Shown one piece after another: positions 1-7,548 of a stretch of DNA of 64,000 nt. How positions within the stretch are numbered: position 1 is the first letter of the stretch; each line of letters starts with the position of its first letter. The stretch is from Stappia sp. MMSF_3263 (lineage in GTDB: Bacteria; Pseudomonadota; Alphaproteobacteria; Rhizobiales; Stappiaceae), in the NCBI RefSeq assembly GCF_030733745.1, contig NZ_JASHIK010000004.1, positions 62,001 through 126,000 of the forward strand. The letters run 5' to 3'. The position numbers and the translations under genes were made by a program. The notes under the pieces are model-generated. The model did no database searches, was not told the DNA's origin, and saw only the letters and a list, made by a program, of their open reading frames with translations.

Positions 1-1
1 C

Positions 2-379
2 TATGTTGACGATGTTCCCGCCGGCCCGTTCGACGGCGCGGCTTGTCTTTTGACACTGCATTTCCTGGCAAGGCCGGAGCGGCTGCGCACGCTCGGGCAG
101 TTGCGCGCGCGCCTCCGGCCCGGAGCGCCGCTTGTCGTTGCCCATCACAGCTGCCCGCAGGAGGGCAGGCTTGCCCGCTGGCTGGCAAGGTCCGTCGCCT
201 TTGCCGGCGACGGGCGCGCGGATCCCGCGAAGGTCTCGGCCTCCGCCGCGCTCATGGCCGACAGGTTGCCGGTCCTGTCGGTTGCCGAGGACGAAACCCT
301 CTTGGCCGAGGCTGGCTTCTCCGACATCGCCCTGTTCTATGCCGGCTTCACCTTCCGCGGCTGGGTCGCGCTCGCCTAG
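2..379 (+). CDS. SAM-dependent methyltransferase, C-terminal part (cut by window edge)
   Basis: The frame is already open at the left edge, so only about 125 C-terminal residues are visible. They contain FDGAACLLTLHFL followed by RLRPGAPLVVAHHS, which look like the strands after the SAM site in class I methyltransferases (the D-x-x-x-L-H-F-L and LRPGG-LV segments). The glycine-rich SAM motif would lie outside the window. The substrate cannot be inferred. The frame ends at a TAG and is followed by about 180 bp with no gene before the VOC protein. The methyltransferase fold is fairly secure, the exact family is not. Confidence 0.6.
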   Translation, partial: YVDDVPAGPFDGAACLLTLHFLARPERLRTLGQLRARLRPGAPLVVAHHSCPQEGRLARWLARSVAFAGDGRADPAKVSASAALMADRLPVLSVAEDETLLAEAGFSDIALFYAGFTFRGWVALA

Positions 380-558
380 GAATGCGTGCGGCCAGAGCGG
401 CGACTTGCAGGAAATCACGGCTCGCGCGGTGACAGGCGCGGCAGTACTCTTGCCCTGTCGCGCCGGGACCGGCATGGCCGGCACCGGGGTGCAAAGCGGC
501 GTTTGCGGAAAAAGGCGCTGTGAGGAAAAAGCGCTGAGAGGAAAGAGGGGCGGGAAAC

Positions 559-951
559 ATGTTCAATCACGTGATGGTCGGATCGAACGACATCGAGCGC
601 GCCAAGCGCTTCTACGACGCGGTGCTGGGGCTGCTGGGCGCCGGCGAACCCTTGCGCAACCAGAACGCCTCGGGCCAGACCCGCCTGTTCTACCGCCACG
701 ACGGCAGCACATTCGCCGTCACCGAGCCGGTCGACGGCCGGGAGGCGGTGCCCGCCAATGGCGGCACCATCGGCTTCAAGTGCAACTCGCCGGAGCAGGT
801 GCAGGAGTTCCACGACGTGGCCATCGCCCATGGCGGCAGCTCGGTCGAAGGCGCGCCCGGCCCGCGCAACGGCCCCACGGGCACGCTCCATCTCGGCTAT
901 GTGCGCGATCCCGACGGCAACAAGCTCTGCGCCATCCACCGGCCTGCATAG
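559..951 (+). CDS. VOC family (glyoxalase/bleomycin-resistance fold) protein
   Basis: A 130-residue single-domain protein. It opens with MFNHVMVGSNDIERAKRFYD, the typical first beta-alpha unit of vicinal oxygen chelate proteins, and ends with DPDGNKLCAIH, the typical last strand. Two beta-alpha-beta-beta-beta modules fit the length. Members bind a divalent metal or act as lyases, dioxygenases or binding proteins, and the substrate is unknown here. A purine-rich ribosome site (GAGGGGCGGG) precedes the ATG. It stands alone between a methyltransferase end and a convergent sulfatase gene, so the context does not help. Confidence 0.8.
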   Translation: MFNHVMVGSNDIERAKRFYDAVLGLLGAGEPLRNQNASGQTRLFYRHDGSTFAVTEPVDGREAVPANGGTIGFKCNSPEQVQEFHDVAIAHGGSSVEGAPGPRNGPTGTLHLGYVRDPDGNKLCAIHRPA

Positions 952-1081
952 GCGCGCGGGGGCACGAGCCACGAGGACAGGACAGCGAGCGGGTGCGCGG
1001 TTGAAGGCAGACGGGGAGGGGGCGGGGAGGTCCCTCTCGCCTGCCAGCCAGGCCTGGAAACCGGTCCCGGCTTGAGCATGG

Positions 1082-2722
1082 CTATTCCTCGGGCAGCGTC
1101 GGCGCGTCGCCCACGTAATGCATGATCAGGGGCGGGGGCACTTCGCTTCCGTCATAAAGGAAGGGCAAAACGCCTTTCATCCCGGCTTTGCCCCGCATTT
1201 CTATGATCTCGGCATCGGATTTCGTTACCCGCTGGGACATGCGTCGGCCCCATTGCGCAAGGTATCGGTAGAGACGTGTGATCTCCTCGGCATGCGCATC
1301 GGTCTTGCCCAGGTCGATGAACTCGTCCGGGTCGGTCTCCAGATCGAACAGCATAGGGCGGAAGCCGCCTTCGGCATGCATCATCTTCCAGCGCCCGTCG
1401 AAGACCATGAACAGGCGGCAGTCGCGCGGCTCGAGATCGAACTCGTTGGCGACAGTGCTCCCGGAATAGTCGAACTCGCTGACCAGAAACGCGCGCCAGT
1501 CGGGCACCTCCCCGTGCAGCCACGGCACGAGCGAGCGCCCCTCCAGGATATGCGCGGGAACCTCGCCGCCGGCCGCCTCGACAAAGGTCGCGGCCAGATC
1601 GATGCTCTCCACCAGCGCATCGCAGGTGGTGCCCCGGGTTCCGTCTGCCTGCGCGCGCGGGTCGTGGATGATCATTGGAACCTTGGCGGATTGATCGTGG
1701 AACAACGACTTTTCGCCCATCCAGTGATCGCCCAGGTAATCACCGTGATCCGAGGTCAGCACGATCATCGTGTCGTGTATCGCGCCGGTCTCCTCCATAT
1801 GGTCCAGAATGCGCCCCAGATGGTCGTCGCATTGCTTGATGAGCCCCATATAGGCCGGGATGACCTTCTGGCGTACCTCTTCGCGCTGGAACGCCTGGCC
1901 GACGCGATTGTTCATGTAGGCCGCAAAGACGGGGTGCGTGTCGTCGAGCTCGATGTCGTGGCGGCGCGCGGGCGGAACCTGGCCGGGGCCGAACATGTCA
2001 TGATAGGGCGCCGGCACGATATACGGCCAGTGAGGCTTGATATAGCTGACATGCGCGCACCACGGACCGGTGGCCTGGTCGATGAACTCGAGGGTTCTGG
2101 TGGTCAGCCATGCGGTTTCGGAATCCGCTTCATGTATATGGGCCGGCTTGTCGGCGTTGATGAACATCCAGCCCGATGCGATCGAGTTTTCCTCGCCCAC
2201 GCCTGCGTTTGCATGATCCGCCCAGGGGTTCTCGGACGCGTAGCCCTTGGCTTTCAGGAACTCGTTATAGGGCGAGCGCTTCTCGTCGTAGAAGCCCAGC
2301 GGCCCCTGAGCCCACAGCCCGTCGTCGCGGATCCAGACATCGAAACCGCACTCGGCCTGTCGGGCGCCGATCACGCTGTCCGGGTCGAGCCCGAGCCGCT
2401 CCATGCCGTCCACGTCCGCGTGCATGTGCGTCTTGCCGATCAGCCAGCAATCCATTCCCAGCTTGCGCAGATGGTCGCCCATCGTCTGCTCGCCCACACG
2501 CAGGGGATAATTGTTCCACTGCGCGCCGTGGCTGGACGGGTAGCGCCCGGTGTAGAACGACATGCGGCTGGAGCCGCAAATCGGAGATTGCACGTAAGCG
2601 TTTGTGAAGCGCACCCCCATCGCCGCGACGCGGTCGAAATTCGGTGTCTTCAAATGCGGATGCCCCGCGCAGCTGAGGTAATCAAAGCGAAGCTGGTCAT
2701 ACATGATGAAAAGGATGTTCAT
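1082..2722 (-). CDS. Type I sulfatase / phosphonate monoester hydrolase-like enzyme
   Basis: 546 residues from the ATG at 2722; upstream in-frame codons look non-coding and AT-rich. The start MNILFIMYDQLRFDYL is the metal-binding strand of the alkaline phosphatase superfamily. C49 in QSPICGSSRMSFYTGRYP occupies the formylglycine position (C-x-P/A/S-x-R, then TGR). The later stretch TSDHGDYLGDH supplies the metal-binding D and H. The Y-D-Q opening, the C-G-x-x-R site and the overall length resemble phosphonate monoester hydrolases more than classic arylsulfatases. No sulfatase-maturing enzyme is nearby. No signal peptide is seen, so it is probably cytoplasmic. The substrate is uncertain. Confidence 0.82.
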   Translation of the reverse strand: MNILFIMYDQLRFDYLSCAGHPHLKTPNFDRVAAMGVRFTNAYVQSPICGSSRMSFYTGRYPSSHGAQWNNYPLRVGEQTMGDHLRKLGMDCWLIGKTHMHADVDGMERLGLDPDSVIGARQAECGFDVWIRDDGLWAQGPLGFYDEKRSPYNEFLKAKGYASENPWADHANAGVGEENSIASGWMFINADKPAHIHEADSETAWLTTRTLEFIDQATGPWCAHVSYIKPHWPYIVPAPYHDMFGPGQVPPARRHDIELDDTHPVFAAYMNNRVGQAFQREEVRQKVIPAYMGLIKQCDDHLGRILDHMEETGAIHDTMIVLTSDHGDYLGDHWMGEKSLFHDQSAKVPMIIHDPRAQADGTRGTTCDALVESIDLAATFVEAAGGEVPAHILEGRSLVPWLHGEVPDWRAFLVSEFDYSGSTVANEFDLEPRDCRLFMVFDGRWKMMHAEGGFRPMLFDLETDPDEFIDLGKTDAHAEEITRLYRYLAQWGRRMSQRVTKSDAEIIEMRGKAGMKGVLPFLYDGSEVPPPLIMHYVGDAPTLPEE

Positions 2723-3224
2723 GCGGGAACGCCTCATATTCCGAATATTGAAATTTCTATTGGATTTCAGGGGGTGACAGATCCGGCTCAGCTTTGGCCA
2801 AAAAAATGGCTGCCATGAATTGATGGCGGTACCGGCGACGCAATTGCGGATGAAATCCGGCCCGACTGCCTTCATGTTAGGAGTGCCGGCTCGTCATTGC
2901 AACCAATGGTCGCAAGGTGGGCGGCCAACCGAGGGAAGCCGGAGGGTAGGGACCCGTGCAGCATAGGAGATCGACGCATTCCCAAGAGACGCGTGGCGCG
3001 CCCGCATCAACCCGCCGATGACGGGATAGGGGTGGCGATGCGCCGCCCACCATCACCCGTGATTGACGTAAAGGGGGAATGCCGCTCGCATCCGGGGCAC
3101 GCATTGCCTAAATGGGACGTTGTTCCAATGGCCGCATCCCGATGGCGGCAAGGAGTTTGCGGTGCCGTCTTTCTGCAGGGCGGCAATCGTCGACGCCCTT
3201 GGCTTTCAATGACAGGAATTAGAG
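2723..3224. other. Gene-free stretch with an AT-rich promoter-like patch
   Basis: About 500 bases between the divergent sulfatase and DUF1801 genes. No convincing coding frame is seen; the short open frames are arginine/proline/serine-rich and antisense to one another. The 100 bases next to the sulfatase start are clearly AT-richer than the surroundings and include the interrupted palindrome ATATTC-C-GAATAT (2736-2748), a possible regulator site or part of the sulfatase promoter. The rest shows no clear structure. Confidence 0.4.
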
Positions 3225-3590
3225 ATGACCCCTGAGCTGGAAACTTTTTTGCAAGAACGTGTTTTGCCCAGTCACAGGGACATCGTTCTTCGGTTCTGCC
3301 AACAGATGTCGGAGATTGCTCCCGAAGCAACGCAGCGCATGCGGGGCGGCACCGAAAAATATTATTCAGTGCCTGTTTACAGGGTTGATCGAGACATAGT
3401 GGCTATCAGTCCTACCAAAACGGGCATTACATTTTCATTTACCCATGGCGCGAGTTTTGACGACCCGAATGGGGTTCTGAAAGGTTCGGGCAAGCAGTCA
3501 CGAACTGTCCGGGTTTCGAAGATTGACAATTATCCCGCCGCCGAGATGGCAGGCTTGATTAAACAGGCTGTGGCGCTGGGCACAGAATAG
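3225..3590 (+). CDS. DUF1801 (YdhG-like) domain protein
   Basis: A 121-residue protein with the DUF1801 layout: an N-terminal helix pair, MRGGTEKYYSVPVY in place of the usual 'P-x-x-E-x-x-x-Y-G-x-P-x-Y' segment, a central strand pair (VAISPTKTGITFSF) and a C-terminal helix (AAEMAGLIKQAV) after a basic GSGKQSRTVRVSK. The family is small and cytoplasmic with no firmly established function. AGGA lies 9 nt before the ATG. Base composition is visibly less GC-rich than in the neighbours, with many T-ending codons, which suggests later acquisition. It has no operon partner. Confidence 0.65.
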   Translation: MTPELETFLQERVLPSHRDIVLRFCQQMSEIAPEATQRMRGGTEKYYSVPVYRVDRDIVAISPTKTGITFSFTHGASFDDPNGVLKGSGKQSRTVRVSKIDNYPAAEMAGLIKQAVALGTE

Positions 3591-3770
3591 CGACCTCTTG
3601 TGAATGGCAGCCATGCCCGCGCGGCTGCCGTCGAACACTGTGTGCTTGAAACGGCTCGGCCCGAGAACCGCCCGCAGATGGAAGGTTCAGGTGAGAGGTT
3701 GCAAACTGAGCTTGGAAACTTGCTGGCGCTGATCTGGCCTCACAAGAAGGGGTCGGAGATGCAACGTTTT

Positions 3771-3857
3771 AAGGCGTGGAGGGCTTCGAACCCTCGGCAC
3801 GGTCTCCCGTATGCACGCGTTCCAGGCGTGCGCCTTGAACCACTCGGCCACCTCTCC
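3771..3857 (-). pseudogene. Degenerate tRNA-Ser(GGA) copy
   Basis: On the minus strand the 5' acceptor half GGAGAGG, the D-arm, an anticodon loop with GGA, a long class II variable arm and an intact T-arm (GAGGG-TTCGAAG-CCCTC) can be read. The copy resembles the intact tRNA-Ser at 5945-6034 almost throughout. The 3' acceptor strand, however, reads CACGCCT instead of TCTCTCC, leaving four mismatches in the seven-pair stem, and no CCA follows. It sits 27 bp after the stop of the GlxA-type gene and has no promoter of its own in that gap. Most likely a non-functional duplicate. Confidence 0.75.
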
Positions 3858-3884
3858 GCAGTCGGCCCGCATCACAAGGCGCCG

Positions 3885-4811
3885 TCAGAATGACCGGCGG
3901 ATGGATTGCGGCGGCACTCCGAGGTTGCGCAGAAACGAGTTTCGCATCCGGTCGGCGGACCCATAACCCGTGGCACGTGCAACATGCGTCAGCGAGTGGG
4001 TCCTGCGCTCGACCCACTCGCGCGCAATCTCGAGCCGCATCTGCTCGACGGCGCGGGCGGGCGTCACGCCTGTCTCCGCGCGAAACGCCCGGGAGAAATG
4101 CCGGGGGCTCATCGCGGTCCTGGCGGCCAGGCTCTCCACGGAATGGGCCACGCCGATGTTTTCACGTATCCAGGTGAGCAGTTCGGCGAATCGGCCGCCG
4201 GTGTCGACCGTCTCGAGAAGCGCGGAAAACTGGGACTGTCGCCCCGGACGCCGATAGTAGATGACAAGCTCCTTGGCGATTTGCCGTGCAATGGAACTGC
4301 CTTGATCCTCGGCAACCATGGCCATCGCCAGATCCATGCCTGCGCTTACGCCCGCCGATGTCCACACCGCTCCGTCGCGTATCCAGATCCGGTCCGCCTC
4401 CACGCTCACGTCGGGATAGCGCCGTGCCAGCTCACCTGCGTAGCGCCAGTGCGTTGTTGCGCGTTTGCCCTTGAGGCAGCCTGCCTGAGCCAGGACGAAA
4501 GCTCCGGTACACACGCTGGCAACGCGTTGCCCTCGGCTCATGTGCAGGTTGAGAAGATCAACTGCCGCGGAATCGATTTCAGCGGCCACCGCTCCGACCC
4601 CGCCGCAGACCAGCAGGGTCTGGCAGGGGGAGCAATCGGCGAGCGGCCGTGTTTGGAGGTCGGCGCCGCCCGAACTCCTTATCACGCCGCCGGAAGCTGA
4701 AATCAGTTCAACCTTGTAGCCTCTGTTCGCTGTTTCGAAGACGGTCATCGGACCGGCCACGTCAAGCAATTGATAGTCGGGCAGGAGAAGGAAGCCGATG
4801 CGATGGACCAT
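3885..4811 (-). CDS. GlxA-family transcriptional regulator (DJ-1/PfpI domain + AraC HTH)
   Basis: 308 residues. Residues 1-170 form a DJ-1/PfpI amidotransferase-like domain with the nucleophile-elbow cysteine C101 in [14 protein letters not shown]. Residues about 210-308 are an AraC-type double helix-turn-helix ([19 protein letters not shown] ... [23 protein letters not shown]). Such proteins are cytoplasmic regulators thought to sense metabolites or oxidants through the N-domain. It is divergent from a DJ-1 protein gene across 92 bp, and both share the segment [10 protein letters not shown]. They are probably a regulator/target pair with related sensor folds. The ligand is unknown. Confidence 0.85.
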   Translation of the reverse strand: MVHRIGFLLLPDYQLLDVAGPMTVFETANRGYKVELISASGGVIRSSGGADLQTRPLADCSPCQTLLVCGGVGAVAAEIDSAAVDLLNLHMSRGQRVASVCTGAFVLAQAGCLKGKRATTHWRYAGELARRYPDVSVEADRIWIRDGAVWTSAGVSAGMDLAMAMVAEDQGSSIARQIAKELVIYYRRPGRQSQFSALLETVDTGGRFAELLTWIRENIGVAHSVESLAARTAMSPRHFSRAFRAETGVTPARAVEQMRLEIAREWVERRTHSLTHVARATGYGSADRMRNSFLRNLGVPPQSIRRSF

Positions 4812-4903
4812 GTCCTTTTTTAGCGGATCTGTGTCATTGCCGCCAATACGGTTCTCCCTGCATGGTCTCGCCCGGTATCTGGACGCTCGGAAAGGCCCTG
4901 ATC

Positions 4904-5725
4904 ATGCTGGACAGAAGAGATGTGCTCGCTGGCCTCGCCAGCGCCGCGGTGATGTCATCCTGGTTTGCGTCGTCGGCAAACGGCGCGGAAACGCCGGGTT
5001 ACAACTGGCAGGAGGACTTTTCGCGCTTGCCGGGCGTCACCCTGATGGGCGACGAGGACATCGCCATGCTGCTGTATCCCGGCTTCACCGCGCTGGACCT
5101 GATCGGCCCCTATCATTTCTTTGCAGGGATGATGGGCGCGCGCATCCACCTGGTGACCAACCAGGCCGACCTTTCTCCTGTTGCGAGCGACATGGGGCTG
5201 GCGGTTCAGCCAACCGTCAGGCTGGCAGATTGTCCGCGCGACCTGACGATACTATTCGCCCCCGGCGGCACGGACGGGACGATTGCGGCGGCGCGCGATC
5301 CCGACACCATCTCCTTTGTCCGGGATCGTGCGTCGCGCGCCATGTTCGTGACAAGTGTCTGCACCGGCGCACTCATTCTTGGCGCCGCCGGGCTGCTGAA
5401 GGGAAAGCGCGCAACCACCCACTGGTCCGTTCGCCCGTTGCTCGGCAGGTTCGGGGCAACGCCCGTTGATGCCCGCGTCGTGCGCGACGGCAACCTTGTT
5501 ACAGGTGCCGGCGTGTCGGCGGGACTGGATTTCGGCCTGTCCATCGTGGCGCAACTGCGGGGGCAGCCCTACGCGGCCGCATCCATGCTCACGGCGGAGT
5601 ACCATCCCGAGCCGCCGTTCGAAGGCGGAACGCTGTCGACCACGCCTGCAAATGTTGCGAAACCCATGACCGCGCTGTTTGAAGGCTTCGTTGAGGCAAC
5701 CAAGACCCTTGGCGTCGCGCAATGA
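4904..5725 (+). CDS. Exported DJ-1/PfpI family protein with Tat-like leader
   Basis: 273 residues from ATG 4904, chosen because GGAAAGG lies upstream at good distance; an in-frame ATG at 4862 is less well placed. The N-terminus MLDRRDVLAGLASAAVMSSW is a twin-arginine-type leader ending near SSANGAE. The mature part is one DJ-1/PfpI domain (IAMLLYPGFTALDLIGPYHF) with C153 in SVCTGALILGAAG. It resembles isonitrile-hydratase-like and GlxA sensor domains rather than the small DJ-1 glyoxalases. It is divergent from the GlxA-type regulator. A periplasmic location is inferred, and the reaction is not known. Confidence 0.78.
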   Translation: MLDRRDVLAGLASAAVMSSWFASSANGAETPGYNWQEDFSRLPGVTLMGDEDIAMLLYPGFTALDLIGPYHFFAGMMGARIHLVTNQADLSPVASDMGLAVQPTVRLADCPRDLTILFAPGGTDGTIAAARDPDTISFVRDRASRAMFVTSVCTGALILGAAGLLKGKRATTHWSVRPLLGRFGATPVDARVVRDGNLVTGAGVSAGLDFGLSIVAQLRGQPYAAASMLTAEYHPEPPFEGGTLSTTPANVAKPMTALFEGFVEATKTLGVAQ

Positions 5726-5944
5726 CGTTGGCGAGCGGCGCTGCCACGTGAACCCCGTTTGCCGGCTCCGGCCTGTCTGGGGCGGACAGCCCCGGTGTTC
5801 CCGGCAGGTCAAAAGGCTCGCGCTTTGAACCGGCGCCTCGATCCGGGGTATCGGTTCGGCCTGGGTGTTTCTTGCGGCGGGGTGCGGGCAACCCTTCCGG
5901 CTCGGAGCCGTGAACCAGGAAAGTCTGCGTGAATTTCTGAAGAA

Positions 5945-6034
5945 TGGCGGAGAGAGAGGGATTCGAACCCTCGATACAGTTTCCCGTATACACGCGTTCC
6001 AGGCGTGCGCCTTAAACCACTCGGCCACCTCTCC
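5945..6034 (-). tRNA. tRNA-Ser, anticodon GGA
   Basis: A complete class II tRNA on the minus strand. The acceptor GGAGAGG pairs with TCTCTCC, followed by discriminator G and an encoded CCA (5947-5945). The anticodon stem CACGC/GCGTG encloses loop CTGGAAC, giving GGA, which reads UCC and UCU serine codons. The variable arm is long and self-paired, and the T-arm is GAGGG-TTCGAAT-CCCTC. A promoter-like TTGAAC-N16-TATATT lies upstream at 6197-6170. A damaged copy is found 2.1 kb away at 3771-3857. Confidence 0.96.
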
Positions 6035-6118
6035 GCAGCCAGTCCGCTTTCCCTGAAGCCCGCCTTGGCGGCGGTGGGGATGCGGCCTTTTTTGCGGGGG
6101 AAAAAGCCCAGCCTGTCG

Positions 6119-6139
6119 CTCCTGTCCAAGGGACAGGAG
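6119..6139 (-). other. Perfect hairpin in the tRNA-Ser leader region
   Basis: CTCCTGTCC and GGACAGGAG form a perfect 9-bp stem with a 3-nt loop, between the tRNA-Ser promoter candidate and the tRNA. Read on the minus strand it is followed by GGGCTTTTTCCCC. It could be a processing element of the tRNA precursor or the end of a very short leader RNA. The remainder of the 377-bp stretch 6035-6411 shows no coding sequence. Confidence 0.4.
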
Positions 6140-6169
6140 GAGCCGGACCGACCCACCCGCAAGTCGCGC

Positions 6170-6197
6170 AATATACTGAGCGCGCGGGCAAGTTCAA
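6170..6197 (-). promoter_or_regulatory. Sigma-70-type promoter candidate for tRNA-Ser
   Basis: On the minus strand TTGAAC, a 16-nt spacer and TATATT stand about 130 nt upstream of the mature tRNA 5' end. Both hexamers are close to consensus in otherwise GC-rich sequence, and no other gene on this strand lies between. The assignment to the tRNA is inferred from position only. Confidence 0.5.
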
Positions 6198-6411
6198 GCG
6201 CTGATCCGTCGTCGCTCGCGCTTTTCAACCGGGAGCATCGGCAGCCCCTCCCGTTTGGCCGTTCCGCGCCCCCGGCGGGCGCCCGCGTGCCGCGTTCACG
6301 AAGCTTTGCGGTCGCAGGCAGCGCCGATGCGCACTATATCTTTCCTGTCGACCGGCGAGGACCTGCAGTCCCGCATGTGGCGACGTGTCATTCATCACCG
6401 GGCGGGGATCC

Positions 6412-6732
6412 ATGTTCAGACTTATCCTGCGACTGATCGGCCTGTGGCTCGTGGCCGTGGCCCTTGTCGCGCTGGTCATCGACGGCACAAGCTCGATCGC
6501 GGCATCGGCCTGGTCGACGACGCCGCTTGGCAAATACTGGTTCGACTTCGCGCCGGAATCGCTCGGCCTTGCCCAGGCCGCGATACAGCGCCACGTCAAT
6601 CCCTTCCTGTGGGATCCGGTCATCCAGACCCTGCTGGCGCAGCCGGCCTGGGTCGTCATCGGCCCGCTCGGCTTCCTGCTGCTCTGGCTGGGCGAACTGG
6701 GCCGCCGTCGGCGCCGCTCCGCCTCTCTTTGA
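6412..6732 (+). CDS. Small conserved membrane protein, two TM segments
   Basis: 106 residues from ATG 6412. An N-terminal hydrophobic helix (about residues 6-24, LIGLWLVAVALVALVI) and a second one near the C-terminus (about 79-96, WVVIGPLGFLLLWLG) flank a loop with conserved-looking WSTTPLGKYWFDFAPESL. The tail is poly-arginine (RRRRR), consistent with a cytoplasmic end. It resembles unnamed small inner-membrane proteins of rhizobia; I know no function. It lies 48 bp before msrA on the same strand, so the two may be cotranscribed. Confidence 0.65.
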   Translation: MFRLILRLIGLWLVAVALVALVIDGTSSIAASAWSTTPLGKYWFDFAPESLGLAQAAIQRHVNPFLWDPVIQTLLAQPAWVVIGPLGFLLLWLGELGRRRRRSASL

Positions 6733-6780
6733 TCCTGGCTGCCCGCCGGCCGTCCCGCCGGCACTGTGAAGGAGAGTTCC

Positions 6781-7440
6781 ATGTCGTTCATGACGATGCT
6801 CGCCAACAAGTTCGCGGTCGTCGACAAGGCGCAGGCACTGCCCGGGCGCGAGACGCCCGTCATGACACCGGGCCCGCACACGGTGCTCGGCCGGCCGATC
6901 GACCTTGCGCCTGCCGAGGGGCAGGACGAGGCGTTTTTCGGTATGGGCTGTTTCTGGGGCGCCGAGCGGCTGTTCTGGAACCTGCCGGGCGTGCTGGTCA
7001 CCGCCGTCGGCTATGCCGGCGGGCATACGCCCAACCCCACCTACAACGAGGTCTGCAGCGGGCGCACCGGCCATGCCGAGGTGGTGCGCGTTGTCTTCGA
7101 CACGGCGCGGATCTCGCGCGAGGAACTGCTCAAGGCGTTCTGGGAGGGGCATGACCCGACCCAGGGCATGCGCCAGGGCAATGACACGGGCACCCAGTAC
7201 CGCTCGGCGATCTACTACGTCAGCGAGGAGATGAAGGCGGCGGCGGAGGCGACGCGCGCCGCCTATCTCGCGGCGCTCAAGGCGGCCGGGCATGCCCGCG
7301 CCATCACCACCGAGGTGAAGCCGCTGGCGGCCTTCTATTTCGCCGAGGATTATCACCAGCAATATCTCGACAAGAATCCCGGCGGCTATTGCGGCCTCGG
7401 CGGCACCGGGGTTGCCTGCCCCTCCGGTGTTTCTCCCTGA
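6781..7440 (+). CDS. msrA: Peptide methionine sulfoxide reductase MsrA
   Basis: 219 residues. Reduces the S-epimer of methionine sulfoxide in proteins and free, using thioredoxin. The catalytic cysteine C57 is in the signature [30 protein letters not shown] and [13 protein letters not shown] are the substrate-binding segments, and C-terminal cysteines in [13 protein letters not shown] serve as recycling residues. The length and N-terminal extension match the long bacterial MsrA type. The start is set by GAAGGAGAG just upstream of ATG 6781. It follows a small membrane protein gene. No msrB is adjacent. Confidence 0.96.
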   Translation: MSFMTMLANKFAVVDKAQALPGRETPVMTPGPHTVLGRPIDLAPAEGQDEAFFGMGCFWGAERLFWNLPGVLVTAVGYAGGHTPNPTYNEVCSGRTGHAEVVRVVFDTARISREELLKAFWEGHDPTQGMRQGNDTGTQYRSAIYYVSEEMKAAAEATRAAYLAALKAAGHARAITTEVKPLAAFYFAEDYHQQYLDKNPGGYCGLGGTGVACPSGVSP

Positions 7441-7548
7441 ACCGTCCCGGTTTGCGGCAACGGCTCCGCGGCATTGCCGGGGTGCACAACTCTGCGCCGG
7501 CAGCGAAGCCGGTCTGGCCTTTGCCGTGTCCGGTGGGGACCTGGCGGG

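Noticed and set aside
3771..6034. A mobile integrative element at tRNA-Ser
   Set aside because: Only a regulator/target pair lies between the tRNA copies; no integrase, excisionase or plasmid gene is present, so it is reported as a duplication or remnant, not as an element.
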